In this document: piece by piece, positions 10,188 to 21,880 of the stretch
Layout: every line of letters starts with the position of its first letter
Position numbering within the stretch: the stretch's first letter is position 1
NCBI RefSeq assembly: GCF_947242115.1
Contig: NC_074711.1
Location: forward strand, 8,677,934-8,741,933
Origin: Biomphalaria glabrata
Lineage: Eukaryota > Mollusca > Gastropoda > Planorbidae
DNA length: 64,000 nt
Direction: 5' to 3'
Notes under the pieces: model-generated
Database searches by the model: none
What the model saw: only the letters and a program-made list of their open reading frames with translations
What the model was told of the DNA's origin: nothing
Program-made: the position numbers and the translations under genes

Positions 10188-12503
10188 AGGGTTATCAATT
10201 AATGATAATAAAAACTATAATTATATGCAAATGAAAGCAGTCGTCACGACTTACGTGCTATAGAATATTTCACTCTATAGTGCAAAGAATTGAAAGGCCG
10301 TAATATAGCGTACATGGTTGGCCATTAATTGTTTAGTATCTTCTTTTCAGAATCCAAAAGGGGTGTACGTACATTCTTTGCCATCAATTCCTAATAAGCT
10401 AAAATTATTCCGTTACAAAGTTAATTTATCATTACTTCAGTGGAGGCACTACTTGTTCAGTTGTTACTTAGAAGATAATTAATTAGATGGTGCAAAAAAA
10501 ATTACTTGAATTTCACTACTCAGAATTCAGGAAGGTGCAAGTGCATCCACTTTCACTCCCAAGCGGGCGCTCATGATTATCTACCTCATTAAGATTACAA
10601 TTGTACTGTAGATTTGTTTTTTAGATTTTATAGACCCTCTAAATCATTACCTTACGTCAACTAGGGCTCAGTCTTTGAAACTTAATCAAGCTTTACATAT
10701 TAGGAAGACAGATACCAAAGGATACCTATTATGGCTGTCAATATGTGAACTGATTGTAAGAAATGCCAGGGCCGATTTAGGCACCTAGTCCGCCACTGCA
10801 TCGTACAGTTTGGGAATAAAAAAATGTGCCTAAAAACATGCCTAATGGACTAAAGATTATAATAAACATGATGAATCAAAATTAACTGCTAATTTTCTGG
10901 TTTGTTTTTACAAAGCGTATATAAACTTACTCTGTCTGTCTGGTAAAAAGTTATACTTGTTATCTTTCGACATCCAATCTCGAATCAAGCTAAAATTTCT
11001 TGCAATTATTTCTTTTACCTGATAACACAAGAATAATTTTTAAAAAATAGTTCATTTGCTCTCGAGCATTTTAAAGAATTTTTACTTTACTGAAGCCTAT
11101 TTAGTCATCTTTATAGGTCGACTCTCTAAATTGTAATAAACAATTAATAACTATACAATCTTCATTAGGCGTAAATACCTCACTAGCAGAGTCGGCCCGA
11201 GGAGGCGTTAGATTTCAGGACGCTCACCTTTAAAAAAAAACAATTCCTGTAAAATCTACTCCCTTAATATACCTCCTCCCTTATTTTTCCAGCTGGTCCA
11301 GATAAGATGTAGGTACATAGCATTGTGGGAGTGGTACGTGGGAGAAGGTATTCAGCTCAAGTCAATAATTTAACATTTCAATTCGTTTTTTTTTATAATA
11401 ATGCAAAATAAGTATACATAGATTCTTCTTTTTGTTTCTGCAAAGTGTATGTATGTGTGTGTGTGTTTGTGTGAGAGAGGGGGGACTATCCTAGTAAATA
11501 ATTGAATATGATTAACTTCGGAGTTAAACTATAGTGTGGGAGAGTACACACAAGTGAAGCGTACACTTTTTTTTTAACTTCGACTTTCTCTTTGTCGGAC
11601 CTTGTTTTTATTTTCTTTTATTTCTAATGGTCTTATTTTAATTTCATTTTCTTTTTTTAAGTTTTATTTTATTTAACAGAACATTTGTGTGATATAGAAG
11701 GGGGTCGTTTTATGCATCCGTTAAATCTATAAGATATGGTCAGATTATGCATCGAATCATTTATTAAATTTAATTAATTAGCTAATTGGTTCATTTTCTT
11801 TATTAATTTTGATTTTTGTTCTTCTCAGTTAAAAGAAAAAAGTGCAATATTTCAAATAATCCAATTTGTTTATAATATGTAAACTGTTGCTGGGAATATT
11901 AATGACCTACAAGTGCAGATTAAAATTGTTTGTCTGTTGTTTTATTATTTTTTGTTTTAGATATTTTTTTCTGTTTCAAATTTTTGTTTTCACACATCAT
12001 CAGTTGTGTTTTAATAAATCTTATATCAACTCACCCTTTCTGTCTGTCTGAAAAAAAAATGTGCACACGTGATTTCTCCCAAAGCTTATCATAACTTTCT
12101 CTGTGCGTATGAAAAAATTGTGTACACGAGATTTCTCAGACACCCAGCCACGGATCAAGCTTAAATTGTGCACAATTAATATTCGTTTTATTGACAACAC
12201 AAAAGCAATTTTTTTTTTATTAATTATGTATCGGTATTAACTTTTTTGTTTTGTATCTAGAAAAATGAAAAGCAATTGTAATATTTTCTTGTTATAATTT
12301 GTTCAAAAAAAGAAGGAAATAAAAGCATTATGAGTTTATTTAAGAAAAATTGCAGACCAAAAGAGTGGCTGATAGTCGAAAAGTCCTAATGATTTTAACA
12401 ATTTTGTTCTTGTGAATTAAAACCAAAGCTACCCTTTCTCTTCTAGCCTCTCTCAGTTACTTAAGTACCAGTCAAAATTTTTTCTTCTTATCTTATATAA
12501 TAC
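10188..12503. other. AT-rich spacer downstream of gene B
   Basis: No gene seen. Collinear with 49576-51134, but with large indels: about 10190-10905 and about 11421-11843 are missing from the F-G copy, while about 380 bases near 12276 are missing here but present at 17030, 22970 and 50545. The 11455-11720 part is also similar to 37890-38060, beyond gene E. Confidence 0.6.
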
Positions 12504-12796
12504 TGACGTTACTTCCAAAAAAAAAAAGAGGATTACGTCTTTTGTGTCATGCATCGAGTCATGCATGTTAACAATTGACTTAAATTCTGCCAGGTCACAG
12601 AATTTCCTGTCTGGCTCAGTCAACCCATTCTATGTTTTAATAGCACTAGGGATGAATGAGTATTTGTACAAATTTGTCCTAGCATATGGAACGAGGAACA
12701 TGCCTCATCTTTGTGTCTTTTTGAGTATCTTATTAGATTTTGTTTTTGTATCTAAAGATTATGTTTCAGTGTTTTATGTATAATTGCTACTTTACT
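12504..12796 (+). repeat. Dispersed repeat downstream of gene B
   Basis: Starts near gacgttacttc, contains the imperfect palindrome catgcatcgagtcatgcatg and a well-kept segment (actagggatgaa..gagtatttgtacaaattt). Copies lie at 17600, 23543, 28932, 51135 and 60620, five of the six just 3' of a type 2 ankyrin gene. It keeps a short open frame in some copies, but no known protein is recognised. Confidence 0.65.
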
Positions 12797-13087
12797 TGTG
12801 AGTCTTCTCTTAAGAAGGTTATCTAAATTTAAGTATTTGTAAACTTAGTTTTCAGCTAAAGGAAAAATAGACAAACGAATAAAAACAATAAAAGAAAATT
12901 ATTCATTCATTTAATTAAATATTTTATTTATTAATACATTAGAGCATACAGAATAGAAAAAAAAAATAATGCACTTAAAAAAATCCATAAGATAAAAATT
13001 TGGCGTTTTAATATATTCAGTAAATAGTTATAATTGTAACAAAACATAAATTTATTGCCTACACATATAACATCAACTAATATTTTG

Positions 13088-14966
13088 TCACATATTTAGT
13101 AGTTCAAGTATTTCACTATCTGAACACAAACATTCAGCGGTATGTCCATCCTCGTCTCTCAGATCCACATCTGCATTGTAAGATAATAAACTCTCCACGG
13201 CTTCTATGAAACCATTTTGAGCGGCTATCATCAAGGCAGTCGTTCCACTCTTGTGGATTGGCTTTCTATAGTTCACGTCTGCGCCGTTTTCCAGCAGAAT
13301 ATTAACTGTGTCACAACAGTAGGACTCTATAGCCAAAATTAGGGCGCTCTTTCCGTCAAAGCCACTGACCTTGTTAACATCAGCGCCTTCTTGAATTAAG
13401 GCTGAGACAAGTAAAGGCTTATTGAACTGAGCAGCCAACATGAGAGCTGTATAGTCACATTGGTCTGTGATGTCTATGGCTGCTTTATATTTCAGAAGCT
13501 GTCTTACGATGTAGACATTGCCTGCAATAGCTGCGTGCATCAGGGGAGTCATCCCATACCTACTGTCCACGGTGTTGACATCAGCGCCTTTCTTAATGAG
13601 GTGAGTGATGACAGCATCCCTGTTGGAAGAGGCAGCAAGTGACAAGGGCAGGTAACCGTTTGCACATTTCTGGTTAACTGATGCCCCATGGTCAATCAAA
13701 AGTTTTATAATTTTTGTTTCAGTTAGGAACTCGGTGTCCCATCTTTCTAAGCCTATGACAAGGCTGGGGTGAAATCCTCCCTTCAGCGCCACATGAAGCA
13801 CGTTGTCTTGTGAAGGCTTAGTAGGAGTTTTGGCACTAGCTTCACATTCCAGTAGCAGCTCAACAGTTTGGTAAGAATTAGACAGAACAGCAGCCTTGAG
13901 TGGTGTGAAGTCTTCAATGGAAGTCTCGTTGACGTCAGCTCCATTACGAAGTAGCAGACACAAGATACGGCTATCGCCTGCCAGGCAAGCCTTAATGAAT
14001 GCCTGCTTCATGATCTTTTTGCCATAGTATGTTGTCCTGCGTATCTGTGTACCAATAATATTGGCCACACTCACGTGATCTCCTCTTTCAATTGCTGCAT
14101 TTATATTCTCCATGGTATATTTCATTTGGTCCTTCAAACACTTGTCGCTGCAGAAAAGAAAACAACACATAAAGTCTTTCAATTAATTACTTTTATTTTA
14201 TTAGTAAATGTATAAACCTATACATATAATACATTTTGGCAGAGAAACAAAATTGTTGATCCAAAAATTTAATTTACATAAGTGTCAAATAAATATTCTT
14301 AAATCAAATCAGTACTGAAGCGACTATGGGTAAAACTTGTAAAGTACTATGGAGCAACTCATAGATGACTATGAATCAACACATAGAGCAAGAAAGTTTC
14401 CCTTTCAGGCCTAGCGAAAAATGGGGCAGATGATGTAATGGTAATTTGTTTCTGTGGTTTGTAGTTAACAAGGTTTTTATGTGGTCAGCACAATGACCAA
14501 CCGCCATTACTTTTCGGCAGCTAATGTCAGGTACCCATTTAAGGTGGGTGCACTCAGAGGCGCCCTAAAAATCACGAAATAAAAAATCCCAGTATTTACC
14601 AGGATTCGAACTCGAGTCCCCAGGTTTGCGAATAATAATTTCAATGAAATTATATTTTTAATTTTTTATTTACTTAAATGCAACTAAAATATGAAAATGA
14701 CTATTAATTAAAGAATCAAATTGCTACTGTTATTTTATTAACAACAGTATTGTGAGAGAATCACTCAGACGATTATTTGGAATTGATAGAGGGATAATTA
14801 AGTGTGAAAAACGCTTAGACTTTAACTTTTTCTTTTATTGTATTAGTTTCCTGACTATATTTTATGATTATATGAGAAAAATATGATTAACTTACTTGTC
14901 CGAAGCAGAAAATTCTCTTTTCAAGGCTCTAGATTTGTGCAGTGTTGAGTTTAAGCTTTTCTCCAT
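13088..14966 (-). CDS. Ankyrin-repeat protein, gene B (type 2)
   Basis: Coding exons 14896-14966 and 13088-14147 predict 376 aa, beginning MEKSLNSTLHKSRALKREFS and continuing through a TTTTCTGCAG acceptor into DKCLKDQMKYT. Non-coding exon from 15743 to about 15868. The open frame reaching up to 14182 runs into the intron and should not be used as the start. The ankyrin block has the same register as gene A, with type 2 markers such as TPLKAAVLSNSYQTVELLLE and LLKYKAAIDITDQ. Differences from type 2 sisters: WDTEFLTETK here (shared with H) against WDAEFLTDTK in C, D and G, and QCDYTAL in place of QWDYTAL, losing a Trp kept in every other type 2 copy. Poly(A) signal at 12923-12928. Confidence 0.88.
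14397..14630 (-). mobile_element. SINE in intron 2 of gene B
   Basis: Reversed copy of the SINE family: ends with a B-box reading ggattcgaactcgag on the plus strand, with ggtcagcacaa and gaggcgcc motifs. It lies at the same place in B, C, D, G and H, so it predates the type 2 expansion. Confidence 0.7.
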
Positions 14967-15282
14967 GATATTATCTGCAAAAATAAAATTAAAAATATAT
15001 TTTAATTAAATTTGAATTTAGATTTCTTACACACTCGCAAACATAAAACAAAATGAATAAATAACATTAACATCGATTATAAAAATAATCGCAGAGTAAA
15101 GAATTTTTTTTTAAACAATTTCATCTTGGTATAACTTGAATAGTATATAAATCTTGGAATAATCATCTTAAATGTAATAGCATGGAGTTTTACATTTAGC
15201 AATATTGGTAATAGTTTTCAATATTATAATAATATAATAATTTTCTTAGAAAAGTTTGTAATTTATAAGATAATATTATAAG

Positions 15283-15537
15283 GGGGCGATGTGAGTGAGC
15301 GGCAAAGCGCTTGTCTTTCGAACTGGCGTTCCAGGTTCGAATATTAATGCGGACTGGGATTTTTAATTTCGGGATCTTTGGGCGCCTCTAAGTCCACCCA
15401 GCTAGAATGAGTACCTAACATTAGATGGAGAAAAGTAAAGGCTAACCACATGATACCCTCGTTAATCGTGGGCCACAGAAACAGATGACCTTTACATTAT
15501 CTCCCCACAGATTGTAAAGTCTGAATGGGGTAACTAT
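15283..15537 (+). mobile_element. SINE in intron 1 of gene B
   Basis: Forward copy with gtgagtgagcggcaaagcgc, a decayed B box (aggttcgaata), gggatttttaatttcgggat and a tail ending ctgaatggggtaac. Present at the same site in all five type 2 genes. Confidence 0.7.
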
Positions 15538-15892
15538 TATACTATATATTTATCTTTTACTGATAGAACATGGTAACTACAACAAACTTTTAAAAATGTG
15601 TCTTTTATTTTTGGTCAACACTTATCAAAGTGACACATCTGCCAGCTAGCTTCTATTTATTAATTTTACAATATAACTAAAGTCATGAAAGTTAACTATT
15701 GAAAAATAAAAAAATATATATGTTTTTAAAAATTTTACTTACCAGTGTGAATTTTGATGTTTAAAACTCGGAGATCGTTTCTTAAGCGAGAAATAATTTC
15801 CTAATTACTAAAAGTCACAAAAAAAATCCAGTACGAATAACATGCGATGCAAGTCAGAGTAACGAATTGAAGTGTGTTAAAGTCTACACCCG

Positions 15893-16000
15893 TTTATATA
15901 CCACCTTTGGTTGTCTACGTCATACCCTGTATTTTTTGCGCCTTTTTATCACACTGACCACACTGACCAATCCTAATGCTCTATAGAGATAAGACAACAA
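15893..16000 (-). promoter_or_regulatory. Core promoter of gene B
   Basis: TATATAAA at 15893-15900 predicts a start near 15868. TGACGTAG at 15915-15922 is 14 bases further upstream. An inverted CCAAT box (gaccaatcc, near 15967) and an agataag GATA site follow, then the 31-base repeats. The order matches gene A, which supports real function. Confidence 0.7.
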
Positions 16001-16030
16001 AAGACAAAGTGTCAAAAGCGACGACTTATG

Positions 16031-16150
16031 TCATTGCCGCGGTCACAACTCAGGGAACAAAAGATCTCCGCGGTCACCACTCGATAAACAAAAGATCGCT
16101 GCTGTCACCACTCGAGGAACAAAAGATCGCCGCAGTTACTGAAGTTCTGT
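16031..16150. repeat. Promoter minisatellite of gene B (about 3.5 units of 31 bases)
   Basis: Each unit reads like ccgcggtcaccactcgagg followed by aacaaaagatcg. Units here include degenerate ones (ctgctgtcacc). The block lies about 130-250 bases upstream of the TATA box. Confidence 0.85.
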
Positions 16151-17599
16151 GAGGTCCTGCGCACAATACCTACACTTCAGATACACGGGAAGATTTGTTT
16201 ATGCAGCTAACAAAATAAACTGACTCTCGAATCCTGAACAATAGAAGGAGCGGCATAAAAAATAAACTTCTTTTACGTTATTACACTACAGAACAAAAGC
16301 TTATCAGATAAAAGTTAACATTTGTTTGTACAGCTATTAAAATAGAGTGGATTGACCAAATGCATAAGAAAACACTGAAACAAACGCATAGATTCAACGT
16401 CAACAGTGAAAAGTACATAGTTGTGTTTTTTATATTCAAAGCAACACAATACCAAGGGGACTAATTTAACTTTTACCGACACATCTGTCAAATACAATTT
16501 ATGTCCCTTTTTTCAGTACCCAAAAAATTAATTATTACCAGTATTTAATTAGCAAATTGGTTGATTTTCTTTATTAACTTTATTTTTTCTTTTCAGTTAA
16601 AAGGGAAAAAAAAGTGCAATATTTCAAATAATCCTATTTGTTTATAGTATGTGGCTGAGCGTATTACTGAGGTACAAGTGCCGACTAAAATTGTTTGTCT
16701 GTTGTTTTATTATTATTTTTGTTTATATTTATGTTTCAAATTTTGTTTTCACACATCACCAGTTGTGTTTTAATAAATCTTATATCAATTTACCCTGTCC
16801 GGAAAAAAATGAACACACTTGATTTCTCCCAAAGCTTATCTTATCTTACTCTGTCCGTATGAGAAATTTGTGTACACGAGATTTCTCAGACACTCAGTCT
16901 CGGTTCAAGCTTAAGTTTTGCACAATTAATATTCTTTTAATTGACAACACAAGTATCAATTTTTTAAAAACATAATAAACTATCGATAATAACTTTTTTG
17001 TTTTGTATTTAGAAAAATGGAAAGCAATTGTAATTGACTGAAGTGATGGTACAAGCTGAATGAGTCCAATTTATAACTTTATAGGTCTTCGTCTGAGTGT
17101 AGTAAACGCAAACCTAAAAAATAGTACCAGATTATAGAAACCATAGATAACTTTACAATCTTCCATGTTCATAAGCTCTCCACTAGTAGAGTGGTTACTG
17201 TGTGAACTGAGAAGACTTGAGCTTGATATCAAGTCGTTCTCCCTTCTTTTATTTTTATAAATGCTTTTTATTTTCTTGATAGTTTAGCTCCATTACATAT
17301 TTAATTGCATGATAAATCCAAACTATAAGATACAAGTACACTTTATATTAGCGTTTTTTAAATAATTAAAAAAAAATATTTTCTTGTTATATTTTGTTCG
17401 AAGAAAAAAAAGAAATAATAGCATTATGAATTTATTTAAGAAAATTTACAGACCAAAAAGTGGCTGATAGTCAGAAAAGTCCTATTGATTTTAACAATTT
17501 CGATCTTGTAAATTAAAACCACAGCTACCCCATCTCTTCTAGCTTCTCTCAGATACTTCAGAACCAGTCAATATTTCTTCTTCTTATCTTTTAAAATAC
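16151..17599. other. Spacer between gene B promoter and gene C 3' side
   Basis: AT-rich; no gene seen. Around 16458 it jumps from sequence like 21720 to sequence like 22396, so about 0.65 kb found in the next unit is missing here. A tRNA-like SINE remnant may lie near 17165-17250. Confidence 0.5.
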
Positions 17600-17890
17600 T
17601 GACGTTACTTCTAAAAAGAAGATGATTACGTCCAAGGCGCCATGCATCGAGTCATGCATGTTAAACATTGACTTAATCTATAACAGGTCACAGAATTTCT
17701 TGGTTGCCTCAGGCAACCCATTCCATTTTATAATAGCACTAGGGATGAAGGAGTATTTGTACAAATTTGTCCTAACATATGGAACGAGGAACATGCCTCA
17801 TCTTTGTGTCTTTTTGAGTATTTTATTAGATTTTTTTTTTGTATCTAAAGATTATGTCTCAGTGTTTTATGTATAATTGCTACTTTACTT
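17600..17890 (+). repeat. Dispersed repeat downstream of gene C
   Basis: Copy of the repeat described at 12504; palindrome at 17641-17660. It keeps the conserved actagggatgaag segment. Confidence 0.65.
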
Positions 17891-18177
17891 GTGAGTCTTC
17901 TCTTAAGAAGGTTATCTAAATTTAAGTATTTGTAAACTTAGTTTTAATCTAAAAGAAAAATTAAAAAACAAATAAAAACAATAAAAGAAAACTATTCAGT
18001 CAATTCATTAAATATTTTATTGAGTACTATATTAGAGCATACTAAATAAAAAAAATCATAATGCATTTCAAAAATTCTGTACACTAAAATTCTGCGTTTA
18101 ATATATTCAGTAAATAGTTATACATGTAACAAAACATAATTTTAATGGCTACAAATAAAACATCAACTAATTTATTG

Positions 18178-20045
18178 TCACATATTTAGAAGTTCAAGTA
18201 TTTCACTATCTGAACACAAACATTCAACGGTATGTCCATCCTCGTCTCTCAGATCCACATCTGCATTGTAAGATAATAAACTCTCCACGGCTTCTATGAA
18301 ACCATTTTGAGCGGCTATCATCAAGGCAGTCGTCCCACTCTTGTGGATTGGCTTTCTATAGTTCACGTCTGCGCCGTTTTCCAGCAGAATATTAACTGTG
18401 TCACAACACTAGGACTCTATAGCCAAAATTAGGGCGCTCTTTCCGTCAAAGCCACTGACTTTGTTGACATCAGCGCCTTCTTGAATTAAGGCTGAGACAA
18501 CTAAAGGCTTATTGAACTGAGCAGCCAACATAAGAGCTGTATAGTCCCATTGGTCTGTGATGTCTATGGCTGCTTTATATTTCAGAAGCTGTCTAACGAT
18601 GTAGACATTGCCTGAAATAGCTGCGTGCATCAGGGGAGTCATCCCATACCTACTGTCAACACTGTTGACATCAGCGCCTTTCTTAATGAGGTGAGTGATG
18701 ACAGCATCTCTGTTGGAAGAGGCAGCAAGTGACAAGGGCAGGTAACCGTTTGCACATTTCTGGTTAACTGAAGCTCCATGGTCAATCAAAAGTTTTATAA
18801 TTTTTGTATCAGTTAGGAACTCGGCGTCCCATCTTTCTGAGCCTATGACAAGGCTGGGGTGAAATCCTCCTTTCAGCGCCACATGAAGCACGTTGTCTTG
18901 TGAAGGCTTAGTAGGAGTTTTGGCACACGCTTCACATTCCAGCAACAGCTCAACAGTTTGGTAAGAATTAGACAGAACAGCAGCCTTGAGTGGTGTGAAG
19001 TCTTCAATGGACGCCTCGTTGACGTCAGCTCCATTACGTAGCAACAGACACACGATACGGCAATAGCCTGCCAGGCAAGCCTTAATGAATGCCTGCTTCA
19101 TGATCTTTTTGCCATAGTATGTTGTCCTGCGTATCTGTGTACCAATTATGTTGGCCACAGTCACGTGATCTCCACTTTCAATTGCTGCATTTATATTCAC
19201 CATGGTATATTTCATTTTGTCCTTCAAACACTTGTCGCTGCAGAAAAGAAAACAACACATAAAGTCTTTCAATTAATTACTTTTATTTTATTAGTAAATG
19301 TATAAACATATAATACATTTTGGCAGAGAAACAAAATTGTTGATCCAAAAACTTAATTTACATAAGTGTCAATTTAAATATTCTTAAATCAAATCAGTAC
19401 TGAAGCGACTATGGGTAAAACTTGTAAAATACTATGGAGCAACTCTTAGAGGACTATGAATCAACACATAGAGCAAGAAAGTTTCCCTTTCAGGCCTAGC
19501 GAAAATGGGGCAGATGATGTAATGGTAATTTGTTTCTGTGGTTTGTAGTTAACAAGGTTTTTATGTGGTCAGCACAACAACCAACCGCCATTACTTTTCG
19601 ACAGCTAATGTCAGGTACCCATTTAAGGTGGGTGCACTCAGAGGCGCCCTAAAAATCCCGAAATAAAAAATCCCAGTATTTACCAGGATTCGAACTCGAG
19701 TCCCCAGGTTTGCGAATAATAATTTCAATGAAATTATATTTTTAATTTTTTATTCACTTAAATTCAACTAAAATATGAAAATAACTATTAATTAAAGAAT
19801 CAAATTGCTACTGTTATTTTACTAACAACAGTAGTGTGAGAGAATCACTCAGACGATTATTTGGAATTGATAGATTGATAATTAAGTGTGAAAAACGCTT
19901 AGACTTTAACTTTTTCTTTTATTGTATTAGTTTCCTGTCTATATTTTATGATGAGAAAAATATGATTAACTTACTTGTCCGAAGCAGAAAATTCTCTTTT
20001 CAAGGCTCTAGATTTGTGCAGTGTTGAGTTTAAGCTTTTCTCCAT
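18178..20045 (-). CDS. Ankyrin-repeat gene C (type 2), with premature stop; possible pseudogene
   Basis: Exon layout is intact: 19975-20045 and 18178-19237 have exactly the lengths of gene B. At 18409-18411 the Tyr codon of the SYCCDTVNILLE segment is TAG instead of TAC, a one-base change, so translation would stop after 299 of 376 aa and lose the last two or so ankyrin repeats. The frame is open again after the stop, to 18178. Because the stop is in the last exon, transcripts might escape nonsense-mediated decay, so a shortened protein is possible. Non-coding exon from 21004; TATA at 21149-21156. Poly(A) signal at 18016-18021. The rest is close to gene D and G. Confidence 0.8.
19482..19714 (-). 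mobile_element. SINE in intron 2 of gene C
   Basis: Same insertion as at 14397 in gene B, with few differences. Confidence 0.7.
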
Positions 20046-20420
20046 GATATTATCTGCAAAATTAAGAATAAAAATATATTTTAATTAAATTTGAATTAAG
20101 ATTTCTTACACACTTGCAAACATAAAACAAAATGAATAAATAACATTAACATCGATTATAAAAATAATCGCAGAGGTCAGAAATAGCAGGGAGTTTTACA
20201 TTTAGCAATATTGATAATAGTTTTCAATGATATTATCTGCAAAATTAAGAATAAAAATATATTTTAATTAAATTTGAATTTAGATTTCTTACACACTTGC
20301 AAACATAAAATAAAATGAATAAATAACATTAACATCGATTATAAAAATAATCGCAAAGGAAAGAAATTTTTTTAAACAATTTCATCTTGGTATAACTTGA
20401 ATAGTATATGAATCTTGGAA
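20046..20420. repeat. Tandem duplication of about 184 bases at the exon 2 acceptor of gene C
   Basis: The segment that starts gatattatctgcaaaattaa at 20046 begins again at about 20230. The second copy carries the acceptor TTTTGCAG and the following ATAATATCAT, but ATTG in place of the ATGG start codon context. Not seen in B, D, G or H. Confidence 0.85.
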
Positions 20421-20542
20421 TAATCATCTTAAATGTAATATTAGGGAGTTTTACATTTAGCAATATTGATAATAGTTTTCAATATTATAATAATATAATA
20501 ATTTTCTTAGGAAAGTTTGTAATTTATAAGATAATATTATAA

Positions 20543-20797
20543 GGGGGCGATGTGAGAAAGCGGCAAAGCGCTTGTCTTTCGAACTGGCGTTCCAGGTTCA
20601 AATCTTAATGCTGACTGGGATTTTTAATTTCGGGATCTTTGGGCGCCTGTAAGTCCACCCAGCTAGAATGAGTACCTAACATTAGATGGAGAAAAGTAAA
20701 GGCTAACCACATGAAACCCTTGTTAATCGTGGGCCACAGAAACAGATGACCTTTACATTATCTCCCCACAGATTGTAAAGTCTGAATGGGGTAACTA
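20543..20797 (+). mobile_element. SINE in intron 1 of gene C
   Basis: Same insertion as at 15283 in gene B; head slightly more decayed (gtgagaaagcgg). Confidence 0.7.
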
Positions 20798-21148
20798 TTA
20801 TACTATATATTTATCTTTTACTGATAGAACATGGTAACTACAACAAACTTTTAAAAATGTGTCTTTTATTTTTGGTCAACACTTATCAAGGTGACACATC
20901 TGCCAGCTAGCTTCTAATTATTAATTTTACAATATAACTAAAGTTATGAAAGTTAACTATTGAAAAATAAAAAAAATATATATATTTTAAAAATTTTACT
21001 TACCAGTGTGATTTTTGATGTTTAAAACTCGGAGATCGTTTCTTAAGCGAGAAATAATTTCCTAATTACTAAAAGTCACAAAAACAATCCAGTACGAATA
21101 ACATGCAAGTCAGAGTAACGAATTGAAGTGTGTTAAAGTCTACAACCG

Positions 21149-21260
21149 TTTATATACCACCTTTGGTTGTCTACGTCATACCCTGTATTTTTTTTTGCGC
21201 CTTTTTATCACACTGACAATCCTAATGCTCTATAGAGATAAGACAACAAAAGACAAAGTG
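21149..21260 (-). promoter_or_regulatory. Core promoter of gene C
   Basis: TATATAAA at 21149-21156 and TGACGTAG at 21171-21178, 14 bases upstream of it. The repeated cacactgacc stretch near the CCAAT box is shorter than in B, and the CCAAT box itself is reduced (gacaatcc). Confidence 0.7.
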
Positions 21261-21279
21261 TCAAAAGCGACGACTTATG

Positions 21280-21425
21280 TCATTGCCGCGGTCACAACTC
21301 AGGGAACAAAAGATCGCCGCGGTCACTACTCGAGGAACAAAAGATCGCTGCGGTCACCACTCCAGGACCAAAAGATCGCAGCGGTCACCACTCGAGGAAC
21401 AATAGATCGCCGCAGTTACTGAAGT
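21280..21425. repeat. Promoter minisatellite of gene C (about 4.5 units of 31 bases)
   Basis: Units ccgcggtcac..ctcgaggaacaaaagatcg in tandem; one has accaaaag and one aacaatag in place of aacaaaag. Confidence 0.85.
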
Positions 21426-21742
21426 CCTGTGAGGGCCAGTGCACAATACCTACACTTCAGATACACGGGAAGATTTGTTTAAGCAGCTATCAAAATAAAC
21501 TGACTCTCGAACCCTGGACAATAGAAGGAGCGGCATAAAAAAATAAACTACTTCTACAACGTTATACTACAGAACAAAAGCTTATCAGAGAAAAGTTGAC
21601 ATTTGTTTGTACAGCTATTTAAATAGAGTGGATTTACCAAATGCTTAAGAAAACACTGAAACAATCGCATAGATTCCACGTCAAGTTTTTTTTTTAGATT
21701 ATGTTTAAACCAACACGAAACCAAGTTAATAATCAAACGTCT

Positions 21743-21880
21743 TAAGATAAGATAAGATAAGATAATTTTTATTGATCCAATCAAATAGAAATTCATTTTG
21801 ACTACAATTGACAACCTAAGTGTAACTACTGTAACAATAACATTATAGATGCAAATACCAACAACATTCACACACTAAAC
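21743..21880 (-). mobile_element. LINE 3' end fragment with (TATCT)n tail
   Basis: Read leftward: about 100 bases ending gattggatcaataaaaatta and then tandem tatct units. This is the usual look of a 5'-truncated non-LTR retrotransposon end. The sequence is absent from the matching places beyond D (27490) and G (55180), so it inserted into the C unit. Confidence 0.6.

Noticed and set aside
13460-13642. Short plus-strand frames opposite the ankyrin exons (also at 52089 and 61572)
   Set aside because: They repeat in every paralog as antisense shadows of the ankyrin coding sequence.
14148-14182. Alternative N-terminus MKDFMCCFLFCS for type 2 proteins
   Set aside because: This stretch is intron ending in a CTGCAG acceptor; splicing to the conserved MEKS exon keeps the frame in all copies.
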